A stretch of DNA of 64,000 nt from Gordionus sp. m RMFG-2023 (Eukaryota; Nematomorpha; Gordioida; Chordodea; Parachordodidae). Under the pieces are notes generated by a model. The model saw nothing but the letters and a program-made list of their open reading frames with translations. It was not told where the DNA came from and searched no databases. The position numbers were made by a program, and so were the translations under genes. This document shows, in pieces, positions 49,146 through 60,094 of this stretch (positions within the stretch are counted from its first letter, which is position 1; each line of letters begins with the position of its first letter). The stretch covers positions 56,709,301 to 56,773,300 of the forward strand of contig NC_088776.1 of NCBI RefSeq assembly GCF_954871325.1, in the 5' to 3' direction.

Positions 49146-51360
49146 TAAACTTCAATTTATTATAACAAATAATTCATTTTATCAGATATTAATTATTTTT
49201 TGCAAAGATTTTTAAATAGGATATTCTCGAGCCTGTAAGGCATATATTTTAAGATGCTAGATTTTTGTATTTTCTAGACCTTAACGGCGGTATTATGCTT
49301 TTAGCTTTTGGTTAAAAAACTTATTTTCAAAACTAGAGTAGTTAACAGAGTTAAAAACAAAACTTCAAACCTTTTAGCTCCAACCCAAATGGGTTTTGGA
49401 GGGGGGTATAAATAGAAATTTATGCTACTAGAATTTACCATAACAACACTTCTTTAGATAAAGGAATATTTAAGCTTGACTATCAAAACGCTTTTAATAG
49501 TTTATAGAAGAAAATATTTATTTTTCCTTTCCAAAATTACACTTAATTATGGTCACTATTGCTTAAATTCACAGGAGACTTTTAAGCACTCTTTATTAAC
49601 CTCGATATTAATTTATATGTTAAAAATCTCAAAAATAAATATAATTATGAATATTATTTCGACCATGGTACTTTACTCTATCTTCTAGTATAGCTCTATC
49701 CTTTAATAAAAGTAAATCAGAAATTAACTTGTTTGGCCATAAATCTGTTACCACAGTACCTTTTAAGTTTATTGAACGTTGTAGCCTCAATGTTAGGGTT
49801 ACCTCACTTCTATAATTTGTATCACGCGATTTTATTAACTTAAGAGCAATACGCGAAACAATGATTATATTGAACACATTTATTAAAAGGAAAACAACAT
49901 ATCCAGTAATAATTTATTCTAAGTTCCTAAAGTGCCAAATATTTTAAGAGTATTTAGTTACTTATTGTGTATTAATTAAGCAAGAATTGTATATTAAAAG
50001 CAAGAGTTAGCTAAAATGTGACCTATATCAGATGTGATTAAAAAAATATAACTTAGCAAATTCTTTCTGGATTCTCCCTCATTTTAAGTAGAGACGATGC
50101 ATTTTGAGATTTTTTTTACCCCATTAAAAACAATTTTAAAATGTGCCTTAGTCCTCATTCATAGTTAGCCCAAATTCGCGGCCAATTATACAAAATACGC
50201 TGTATATTTTTGCATTTTTGTATTCTCCGCAGCGAATGCGCGCATGAATTATACATTTAAAAGCATATTATAATAAATATTTTAAAATGCTTAATTACTT
50301 AAAACTCAGGATTAAAAATACCTAAATAGGTTAAGGATTTTATTGATTTTCTCAGATTTTATTTAAAGGATTTTAGGATTTTTGCTAAGTAAAAAATTTT
50401 TAAATTATTGTGTAAATAATAAATGCGAATTTCATTTAAATAAATCTCTTATTTTATCTGAGCCCCGGAAATATAAACGTGAAAGGGGTCCATTCCAATT
50501 AGTTGATAATATAAACCTAAAATACAGATTATTTATATCTATATTGTTAATCCCTACTTTTAAAAGTATCGCACTATCGTTACTCAAAAAAAAAGTAGGG
50601 CGCTATATTAGATCTTTATAAGCTATTTTATAAAAAATATTTGCAAATAAATTTGTTTGATTTATTTAATTTTTTATTTTCAATGACTAAAATTTGCTTC
50701 AAATTTCAATAACATGTAAAAAAAACTTTCTTTTCTATTTAGATATTAGTTGAAGACAATTTAAAGTATATTATAAGCAAAAGCTAAAAATATTAATATA
50801 ATAAAAAAAATAAATTTTTCATATTTCATTAGAGATTTTTGTTTTTTTTCTCTTACTTTTATGTAGTACACTCAAAAAATATTTAAGGGATCCAAACCTA
50901 ATTTAAAACGAACTGATATTTTCAACCGTTAAAAAATTTATTATACGAACCTGAACCAAACCTTAAAAATGGTCTACGAAGCGGTTTAAAACTTTTGTAA
51001 TTCTAACTATTCTAGTTCTGAAGGAATAAATTCTTTCGGGTGACCCAAAATGGGTATTTTTAAGGAGTACCTAGGGCCTTGTTCAATTTATAGATCTAAC
51101 ATCTAACGATTAAATGCTTTAATATTTATTTCTATGTCGACCTAGACTCAGTGTAATATTATTGTATTCTATTTTATTTAATATATAATTCTCGATATTG
51201 ATTTATACATATTCACTAATCTGGCGACCATTAAATTTAGTAACAAAAAAATATTGAACAAATTGTTTAGACAATTATTTATCACAATCAAACTCATAAT
51301 TTAAGGGTTATACTTTATAATTTCTTTATGTTTTATTTATAAATTTCTCATTTATACATG
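49146..51360. other. AT-rich stretch without recognised gene
   Basis: 50890-50990 is a dispersed-repeat match to about 48070-48150. From about 51090 the sequence parallels 31340-31579, the 3' flank of the ADAMTS-like gene. Confidence 0.45.
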
Positions 51361-52110
51361 TTTATCGATAATTGGAATAATAATTAGAATTTGATTCGTT
51401 ATTGCTATAAGTACCCTCGCGACTCTCGTTATTATCGGGAATGAGGTCTTGATTCGAGAATCGAATAGAATCGCCTCTATCTCTCAAGCGTTTTTTGTAC
51501 AAGTGATATCCAATGACGCTTGCCATATAGTTACCGATAGAATAATTCCCACTATCAGTAGAGTGTCATTATTTTCTTTAGGCATCTTTTGTCTGGAAAT
51601 TTTTGATTTAGAATCTAATGTATTAAAAATATTTGTATCAGCTTCGCTGGTCGTAACTTAATAATATTCATATTCGATATTGGATAAGGTTTATTGGTTG
51701 ATATGGAGAGACTTATTTTACTAACATTTATAATATTTTTGAAGTTTTTACTAGTAACAAATGAGGAAGGTAATTAAAGAGTGACAATTAATTTCTTATC
51801 GTGAGTAGTGATACCTACGCCAACTTAATCCTGAATATCACCGAACCTGGAAAATAACAAATCGGGTGTTTGAGGTATATCAACGCAACGACTCCACAAA
51901 CAATATTTTATTTTTTGAGTATTACATATTACTCCATTAGGTATGGGGAATATAGGATAAGGTTTGGTTTCAACTGCCAACACCTCACACTCTACTCGGC
52001 ATTATTTAGGCTAATATTTTTTTTCCTATATATATGGGTAGTCAATTTTACTCTCTTGGCAGAAATATACTTTGTAATTAACCAAAGAAAAAAGTTTTTC
52101 ACATTTTTTC
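51361..52110 (-). pseudogene. Decayed second copy of the ADAMTS-like last exon
   Basis: Aligns with 31580-32320 throughout. Tail and helix end are closest (YKKRLRDRGDSIRFSNQDLI, PDN, ESREGTYS, ESNSNYYSNYR). The helix region has a two-base loss and other small gaps, and the stalk has a premature stop in the equivalent of EYYEDTASE (now YY-stop-VTTSEAD). The Cys-rich part is still recognisable (GVICNTQK and the C..W..CV equivalent) but diverged. Similarity continues into the 3' flank down to about 51090. Either a partial tandem duplication of the gene's 3' end or the relic of a neighbouring paralogue; it cannot encode the helix. Confidence 0.85.
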
Positions 52111-52254
52111 TTAAATATTATATTTAAAAAATATTGGAAAATCTTTATAAATGGACAGAAATAAAATCATAATGAAAATATATTTTTGAATAAATAAATA
52201 ACCAAGATGTTATTTTAATATTATATTTGAAATAATACAAAATTACTCGTACCT

Positions 52255-52345
52255 AGACCTGTGCGCCGTCCGCCTTATGTGCGATGGCGTTTCTTTTTTT
52301 TAAACGATCGGCTGGCAGCGGCGAATTAATTTAGACGCCGCCACA
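52255..52345. mobile_element. GC-rich transposon-terminus-like island
   Basis: CCTGTGCGCCGTCCGCCTTA, CGATCGGCTGGCAGCGGCG and GACGCCGCCACAAAAATCGA within 100 bp of otherwise AT-rich DNA. Composition is typical of hAT ends here, but no partner end was found. Confidence 0.3.
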
Positions 52346-53462
52346 AAAATCGACAGGGGCGCCAAATATTTTTCTAACTAAAATTTTATTTAAATTATAA
52401 ATTTATTGGAAACAATAAATAAAATTTATGCTTTATTATGCAAATTTCGAATTAAATTATAACTATAATTTAATTGTTTTATTAAGTTATAATTATATTA
52501 TTTAATTTAGATTTATAGGACATAATAATAATAATAATAATCTTTTAGAGTTCAGAGTTAGCCTAGCTATGAAAAATACACCTTACTAGATGTGCATGCT
52601 GGAACACACCAGACTTTTCTAGCTAATATTGAAAGTTTAAGAAGATCCAATTCTCTTATCTTCCAAAAATCTGAGATATCTATTATCTCTAAATTATAAG
52701 GGTTAGATAATGAATTACACTCTTTTTCTAAACTAGTTAATTAGTCTTATTCCAGATTCTTGTGATCAGCGTCTACATGACAGGATTTTTACTGGATGCA
52801 AACCCTCTTCAAAAACCTTTGCCTAACCCCCTGAAAAATTTTCGCTACCTTCGGTGGCGATATTTTCCCACTATTATTTTCACATTTTAATTATAATGAT
52901 ACTCTTTTCAAAGAATTTATAAAGGATAACTTAAATTAATCTATCTCAACTAACAACTATCGATATTTTGTGAATATAAAGGATTTATTTTTTAGATAAT
53001 AAATTCAATTAAATCCTCCATTATTTACAATGAATTCATTATTATAACTTTATGAGCTTGCTGAAATATCTGAACCTTTTAAATATAATTTAAAAGGATA
53101 ATTTAAAAGGATAGCAGAAAGTTTTATTTGGAAAACAATATGTATGATTGTTTGCAATATATAGATTTGGTCGATGAATTGTATTATAATAGTTCTATAA
53201 TAAATGTATTAATTTTTACAGCAATAAATTTTGTCCTATTTCATCTCAAAATTCAATAGATAATCCCCCAAATTTATCCTACCCCCATTAAAGCCGTCTA
53301 CCCCCTCAAAAAAATAGGATGCAAACTGTTCCTACCCCTCCCGCTCATATAGACGCTGCTTGTAATAAATGTTTGGCAGCAAATTTCTTTAGATCGAATT
53401 CCGAAGCGTTTCACATTTGGTTAATTCGTCCGTGTAAGGGAGTAGAGAGGTAGCGTGTTGGC
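52346..53462. other. AT-rich noncoding stretch
   Basis: No gene recognised. An ATAATAATAATAATAA microsatellite is at about 52522. Confidence 0.4.
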
Positions 53463-55672
53463 TAGGGCTGGGAACCATTAGTAAAAACCCAATATTAACA
53501 AAATATTGTATTGGTATTAGGTCTAAAATATTGGTATTGGTTTAAACAATATTTTCTATATCTTGTATTGGTATTGCTATTCGTATTGGTTTATATTGGT
53601 AACTATTGGTTTATATTGGTATTGGTTTAAATTCCAATTACTAATTAAAAGAATTGAAATAGTGATTATAAAACCCTTAATTTCTAATTTTAAATAAACA
53701 TGGGAAAAAAATCATGATACCATAAAATCAGGGCTAAGAACCAACTTTCAAAATTTTCCTGAATTCAAATTCTTTTTTTAAACTATTTATTAGGTGTTGT
53801 GAATATAAAAAATTTTGATTTAATCATGTATTTTTTGTATCAATAATAATAAACGTATTGATTTTGAACCGTTTTATTTAACACAAAGAACATAGCAAAA
53901 TAATTAATCTAAAATATAACATAAATGTCTATTTATACAAAATATAAAGCAAAAGAATGATATAATTTTAATATAAGAGGTAATAATTTTATGTATTTAA
54001 GAAGAATCTTGCATGCGCATTCAACTTTTTAGGCACAAGTAAGCTTGCATAGTATGCTCATCTAATGAACAACGTTGGTCTGTTATAACCTACCGTCCTT
54101 CTAAAAAAGCCCTTTCAGAGCTAGATGAGGTGGCCGGAATTTCTAGATAATCTTTATCAATTTTTGATAATACTGGATTTCTATTTTTATTTAATTTCCG
54201 GCAGCTAAAGAAGCTGTCTATAAAATAGCATTAGAATTATTATTACAACTCTCCACATGCTCAAAAATACTGTAATATAAAGAAATGATTTTTGAAATTG
54301 ATGGAGTATTAGCACATGAGACCATCTCTGTAGCAAAGTTATATGGTTCCAGAAATTATCGGTATATTTCTATATTATTCCAGGCGAAGGCACTAATATA
54401 ATTTTCTTGATTGTTATTTTGTAAATGATTGTTATATGTTGCCAAATAGGGTTTGAGCAATATTGCTCTTTCAAGCATTTGGTATGTTGAATTTCAACGT
54501 GTCAGTATATCCAAAATTGGGTGAGGAAATTTTAAGTGTGGATTTTTTTCAAGATATATTTTTTCGAGTTTATTAAATTTAAATATAGAAAGTTTAAAAT
54601 TTTTAAAAAATTTCTTATTTTTTTTAAAGTTGTATTTAAGGGTTCCAGTGCAGCCATGACAGTCAAATGTATAATATAGCAAAAGAATTTGCACACATTA
54701 TCAAAATTATCTTTTTGTTTTAAATTTTTAGAAATGCTAAATTATTACTTGCATTGTCTAATGTAATGCAAAAATAATCAATTTCAAATTTTACTTTTAA
54801 TACAGAATTAAAAATATTCTAAATATTAATAGAATTATGTGCTGATTTAAAAGGAATAAAATCTAATAAATGATTATTTAATTTAAAATCATTATCAATA
54901 TAATGAATTGTTATGCCATAAAGGGTATTTTATTTGGAGAGGACCAAATGTCCATTGTTAAGGAAAATTTAGATATAATGTTAGAAGGTACAAATTTTAA
55001 ATTGATAAAAGAACTATAATAATGTTTCATAATTTCTATTTTTAGTGTTTTTCTAGAAATTAATGTTAGTGAAGGGTTACAATATGCTATTAAATTTTTA
55101 AAAGTGATATCCTCAACTATTGAAAATGTTAAGTTATTTTGAATGAAAAAGTTTTATAGCTTTATTATTTATATTATTAAGTAAAAATAATTTTATTGTC
55201 TTAATTTTTTTTACTGCCAATATTTATTTGCTCACATTTCTTATATAATGTTGGGTGGATAAATTTAAGATGTGCCCATAATCCTGAGGTTCCAAAATTG
55301 GGAAGTGATATATTTTTTTATATTTATTACAAATTGCCTTTTTTTTATCATAAGTAGTATAAAATTCCCAGATTTTTGCTTAATTTCGTCTTTTATTAGA
55401 TATTGATGATTCTTCTTGTTCATTATCGCTATTATTATTAGTACCAACAGCATCTATATTTATTAACTCTATTTGGTCTTCAATTATAATATCCTAAATG
55501 AATAGATAAAATTAATATATATAATGTAAAAAATTTATTTCCATAATAAAAATAAACTATTATTATAAATAACAGCAATATTGATTTCACTGTAGTATTT
55601 GGAAGAAATAACAGATGTAATCGTTTTTGCAATCTTATCTTATCTAGCACGTTGGTCATAGACCTGCCCAAA

Positions 55673-55770
55673 ATGAGCGGACGTGAATTATATGAAGGCC
55701 CACTTTCATATAATTATGCCGGTTTTTTTCCTCGAGGGTACCAACAAACCTCTTACCCAGGAGTTTTTAA
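55673..55770 (+). CDS. Possible short coding exon
   Basis: From an ATG: MSGRELYEGPLSYNYAGFFP then RGYQQTSYPGVF, followed by GTGAGG, a strong donor context. Composition is coding-like but nothing is recognised, and it lies within the hAT remnant, so it may be captured or spurious. Confidence 0.2.
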
Positions 55771-56259
55771 GTGAGGGTGGAACTTCCCTATACCATTTCT
55801 GTAAAATAATTAGATTTAGTGAGGAAAGTAAAGGGGGATCAAAGAAAAGGAAAAGTAATGGAATAACTGTTATTTATTTTCTCTATTTTCAAGAACCAAA
55901 TACAACAGTCTCTTTTTATTAGGATTAATTTAAAAGATTTTAGAAAGGGTTTATTCTTTACGTTTAGTCACGAAGATTAATTACATTGCCTAAATTAAGC
56001 TCTGAAGAATAAAAATTGTGGGTTAAAAAATTTATTTCTTATGAGGTTTAGTTTCCTTTCCTGTTTAATATCTGTGCTTAATTTATTTATGTTTTCTTTC
56101 CTGTTTTTTTTTATCTGTGTTTAATTTATTTATTTACCCTTAAAGGAATGTTAATAGCTCATAATTAACATATTTAAATATTATTATTTAATTTATTGCC
56201 CTACTAAGCAGTTATTGGACATATGCTCATAAATTAGACTGAGAATGAATTTGAAAATT

Positions 56260-57000
56260 TTTCTGTCGGTCGACGCTCTCTCTAGGAAAACCCAGGGTAG
56301 GTCGAGTTCTTCTAAGGAATTTTGTTATTTTTCCGTACCAGCTGTTTTTGTACGACAGGAAAAGCTTATGAAACTTTTCCTCCGGAATATTTACTAATGT
56401 TTGATAAATTAAGTTGTTGGATTTATGTCGTAGGATATGGCCCTCAGTTCTATTTTTTGTATTGTATCATTTTATAGACGAGGAGCAGATCGCATCTAGT
56501 CCATAGGGAGTAGTTTGTTGTGTTTCTAGGGTAATAGGTTTTTGTTATGTATCGAAGGCATTTATTTATAAATGTTTGGGTCTTTCTGTTCCCTATTTGG
56601 GAATCCTTCCAGGTTTCAATACCGTAATATAAGGATGGTATTATAAGAGTTTTAAAAAGTCTTATATATAGCGGAATTGATATCTGTCGGGAGGTCCATA
56701 TTTTTGTGAGCATTCTGTATTTGGTTCTTGTTTTATTTATTTTTAAGCATTGATCTTGCTTTGTACTTTCCTTCCTATCTATTGTAACGCCTAGATATTT
56801 TAATTGGGATACTACCATTATTATTTGACCATTTAGTGTAAGATTTGTCTGCGGGGAAGTATATAATGAGGTCAGCATTTTCGTTTTCCTTATATTTAAT
56901 TTTAACCCAAATAGGCCAGCCTCTATTATTATTAAATCAATGATATGTTGTAGGTCGAAAATAAAAAAAATACCACGATATAATTCTCCACGATAAACCC
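56260..57000 (-). mobile_element. LINE reverse-transcriptase fragment (RTE/CR1-like)
   Basis: Reads FDLQHIIDLIIIEAGLFGLK, LNIRKTKMLTS (A..fGL.iN..KTK.m), then NLTLNGQIIMVVSQLKYLGV (L.G..i..v..fKYLG), IWTSRQISIPLYIRLFKTLI and PSLYYGIETWKDS (LlYG.EtW), and FINKCLRYITKTYYPRNTTN ending YSLWTR. This is the thumb and C-terminal part of an APE-type LINE reverse transcriptase, still open for about 190 codons. The 5' half, including the endonuclease and the catalytic YADD, is absent, as expected of a 5'-truncated insertion. Younger than the hAT it lies in. Confidence 0.82.
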
Positions 57001-57164
57001 AAATAATTATGTTATTTTTATTATTGGTATTGGTTAAAATTGTTTTAAACAATATATCAAAACCAATTATTAGGTAATTGGTATTGGTATTGGTTGTAAA
57101 AGCAATACCAATATTTAAATATATATTGGTTTATATTGGTATTGTAAACCAATATTATTTTGCA

Positions 57165-57455
57165 ATAGGGAGGGGCACGCAGGGGCTTGAGTTCCCTAAA
57201 ATATTTGAATAGCTCTTTGAAGCAAAATTTTTTTTAATGGCTCTTTAATCTCCCTTTGAACTAAAATGATTGTCTCCTGAACGATTTCTATTATAATTCT
57301 ATTACGTAATATATAGATTTAATTTTATTATTAAAAATTAATAAGACTATCTAAATTTTTTTTAAATGAATACTTTTTTAATATGTTAGCTTGCAATCAA
57401 ATTATTTAATATCATCACTCGCTAAATATTAATTTAGCATTAACAGTTGAAACTT
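57165..57455 (+). repeat. Dispersed repeat, copy B (matches 10989-11275)
   Basis: Starts ACGCAGGGGCTTGAGTTCCC, then AATAGCTCTTTGAAGCAAAA, TCCTGAACGATTTCTATTAT and AAATATTAATTTAGCATTAACA, in the same order and orientation as copy A. Confidence 0.65.
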
Positions 57456-58490
57456 AATTAACTTATTTTATTTATTATATCATTATTCTTATTCGTTTTG
57501 ATTTGTATTTTATGAATACAAATAATAAAATTATGATTTGAATACAATACGAATTGTGATATATATGTAATAAACGAATTTTATATTGGTTTTATACTAA
57601 CCCTTTATTGATGAACTCGCACATATGGTTTATTTGTGCATGTAAATGATTAGGCATAGCCATCTGAAACAGATACATCATTCTGGATTGGAATAATTAT
57701 TCTGTGACTTACTCAATTCACCATAAGATTTGGTTTCAAAAAAAGAGCTAATCAGAAAACATTAATACATCATCATTTTAACAGTAATTACAACTTACAT
57801 TAATTTTCCAAAACTTTGACCTTAATAATAACTTCATTAGCAGTAGTTTTAGCAGCAATATTATTTTAATATCTTCCAAAATTTATCTTCATCAAAAAGA
57901 TTCAGGAATTATTTATTTATCTTACATCATCATTTTAACACAGTAGTTTTAGCAGCAATATTATTCTTATATCTTCCAAAATTATATATTCTTTTTATCC
58001 TATGAAATATAACTTTATCAAAATCCTTACAGCTTTTAATGGCCTTAATACTAATAAGCAATTGAATTATACATCACTCAATTAAAAAAAAACCCCTTAT
58101 AAACTAATTTGATAAATCTGATTAATAAACATTCAAATATTTAATATCTGAGTACAAAATAATTGTCCAATATTCAAAAACTCTGAAGTATCAAATCAGA
58201 TTCATAAACCTAAACTTGGCAATAATAAGACTCTCAAATTATAATGAGGATCTATAAAATTATGACTTTAATGAAAAGGCTACATATAATAAGGCAAAAT
58301 TCTGTTCCTGACTTTTTCATTTATATTCTTTAAAAGATATTTTCTGATACCCTTATCAATATTTTATAGTCTTCTGTAAATTTATAACTATTGATATCAA
58401 GATTATTATGACCTCAAGACAAATCAAATCTATAAATTAATTTCATATTGTAAAAGAATCAACTTTTGATCATCATGTTCACCAAGTAAC
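57456..58490. other. AT-rich noncoding stretch
   Basis: No gene recognised. GTAGTTTTAGCAGCAATATT recurs at about 57843 and 57944, a short direct repeat of about 50 bp. Confidence 0.45.
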
Positions 58491-58683
58491 AATAAATTTT
58501 AGAAATAGAAACAAAACAATCGATTGAAATAATATCTGTAAAAAATCTTTCATCTGACGCCATATTAGAACTCTTAAAAACAAAAAATGCGGTGGAATCG
58601 ATCAAGACCCAAATATAACACCCTACAATTATTGTGACAAAAAACCCATATTTGAAGATAAAAATAATATCCAACATTTTCAC
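58491..58683 (-). CDS. Possible first exon with signal peptide
   Basis: From an ATG near 58677: MLDIIFIFKYGFFVTIIVGC then YIWVLIDSTAFFVFKSS, a good signal-peptide or membrane-anchor profile. DERFFTDIISIDCF follows and then TACTTG/GTGAAC, a usable donor in phase 0. The first visible ADAMTS-like exon (43852) also begins in phase 0 and the strand is the same, so this could be that gene's first exon. That would need a 14.6-kb intron spanning the decayed exon copy. Unproven. Confidence 0.3.
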
Positions 58684-58710
58684 TCTTAAACTGATAAAAA
58701 ATTTTAATTC

Positions 58711-59491
58711 ATGAGCTTACAAGACCTCAGCACAGCTTCTACCAAATCTAACTGCCCTTTATGTAATAAACTCGTTAAAGTAACCAAATTGGGGCTATTG
58801 CCATCTCATCGAAACCAGAGGATAAAATGTCCTAATTCTGGGCATCCCATCTTATCACCAGCTATCCCTCGAACCCTAAATACCTTTTCTGCCCTTGCCC
58901 TCGCACAACCTATAGTTACCATTCCCACGTTGACTGATGTGCCTACTAGCCCAATAGTTTCCACCTCAACCGCCGAAATTGCTCTCACTTTCAATCCAAC
59001 TGACTCCACAGATGTAGAAATATTTTTAGTCACACCAAAACCATTTGTGATTTCTCGAATACCTAAGGGAGCAAGACTTCAAGTTGCCAGACACCTCTCA
59101 AAGAACTTGACTTCCTTGATAAATAATTATTCTTCCATAAAACACTGGCTAGACACCCTGTCATTTGCCTTTACTACCTTGCAAGTTCCTGATCCTGCTA
59201 GCAAAAAATCTCTGACACAGCAAATCAAGGATGCTACTATCTACCCCTTACCCATCAGTCACTTTTCCACATCTTTTAAAGGTGATGACACCGATAAAAA
59301 TAAAAATCACAAAAATGACCTACTCACCAAGGCCAAGCTTATATCTAAAAAGCTGGATAACCTGAATGTTAAATCCGCCATACGACTGGCAACATCTGAC
59401 AATAAGCTAGCTCCCTACGATCAAACAACTTATCAAGCTCTTCTCCTAAAACACCACCCACACGATCTTAAGGACGAAATACCGTCTTACC
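58711..59491 (+). mobile_element. R2-group-like retroelement, N-terminal coding part, interrupted
   Basis: Open from ATG 58711 for about 260 codons. It has a Cys/His finger near residues 14-43 (NCPLCNKLVKVTK, then PSHRNQRIKCPNSGHP), a T/P/S-rich linker, then IPKGARLQVARHLSKNLTSL and HWLDTLSFAFTTLQVP. Next come LISKKLDNLNVKSAIRLATS then DNKLAPYDQTTYQALLLKHH. The last part matches the conserved k.L..gn...AiRl..SdD..Ap......aL..KHP block that precedes the RT in the same retroelement family as 25795-27720. At 59492 an unrelated TAGTGTTG element begins and the frame runs into its GGCTCA array. The open frame suggests a fairly recent insertion. Confidence 0.8.
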
Positions 59492-59557
59492 TAGTGTTGT
59501 TAAAAAGCCGAGTTTTTACGGCTCCGACCTCGAGGCCGGAGCCGAAAAATTGGCTTA
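59492..59557 (+). mobile_element. Terminus of an element inserted in the retroelement
   Basis: Starts TAGTGTTGTTAAAAAGCCGA, sharing its first 14 bases with the MITE at 14813, then a GGCTCCGACCTCGAGGCCGG hairpin. If this is a hAT-type insertion, the 8-bp duplication should be GTCTTACC; the far end is not in the window. Confidence 0.55.
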
Positions 59558-59677
59558 GGCTCAAGCCGGCTCAGAAGTTGGCTCAAGCCGGCTCAGGAGT
59601 TGGCTCAAGCCGGCTCAGGAGTTGGCTCAAGCCGGCTCAGGAGTTGGCTCAAGCTGGCTCAAGAGTTGGCTCGAGTC
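59558..59677 (+). repeat. 22-bp tandem array, about 5.5 units
   Basis: Unit GGCTCAAGCCGGCTCAGGAG plus TT, nearly perfect, decaying at the right end (GGCTCAAGCTGGCTCAAGAG). GC-rich against an AT-rich background. A diverged copy of the motif occurs at 63325-63400. Confidence 0.95.
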
Positions 59678-60094
59678 TTATTTTAAGCCAAAATTTATTT
59701 ATTTAATGTTAAAAAACAATATAATATATATTTATTTTTTTTAAACTAATTTATATATTATGAAAATAGTTTATTGATTTGATGTATTTTTAATAAACAA
59801 TATGCTGCTATTGTTGTATTGTAATATTATTTTTTTTTGTTACAATTTATTAGTGATTTTCACTAACCCAAATTTTTAAGCAAAAAATTTTTATGAAGTT
59901 CAAAAATAATAAGAATTTTAAATTTTCATTTGAGCAATATTTTGGAGAATTTTCTTATAAATAAACAATCTTTGAGGTGAAATCTTTTATGTTTTTTTTA
60001 ATCATCTTTGTAAAACTATCTATTTTTTTGTATATTTAAAGAGGTGGTTAAATAATTTTTAAAAATATTTATATTAAACTTTTTTATGTTATTT
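59678..60094. other. AT-rich stretch between array and satellite
   Basis: No gene recognised. Confidence 0.5.

Larger units (their letters stand above)
53463..57150 (-). mobile_element. BED-type hAT transposon remnant, interrupted by a LINE
   Basis: Left terminus TAGGGCTGGGAACCATTAG. Subterminal blocks full of TATTGGTATTGG lie at 53505-53640 and again at about 57015-57150. Between them, on the - strand, transposase pieces run from a BED-finger-like region (about 55450-55270) through LYGITIHYIDNDFKLNNHLL (about 54930) to the dimerisation domain YLEIPATSSSSERAFLEGR then VITDQRCSLDEHTMQAYL (about 54155-54020). That domain is the signature C-terminus of Ac-like hATs. Frames are broken in several places. 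The right terminus matching TAGGGCTGGGAA is not visible. A LINE fragment in the same orientation sits inside at about 56260-57000. Confidence 0.82.

Noticed and set aside
58806-59033. 75-codon frame on the - strand
   Set aside because: Antisense shadow of the retroelement N-terminus at 58711.
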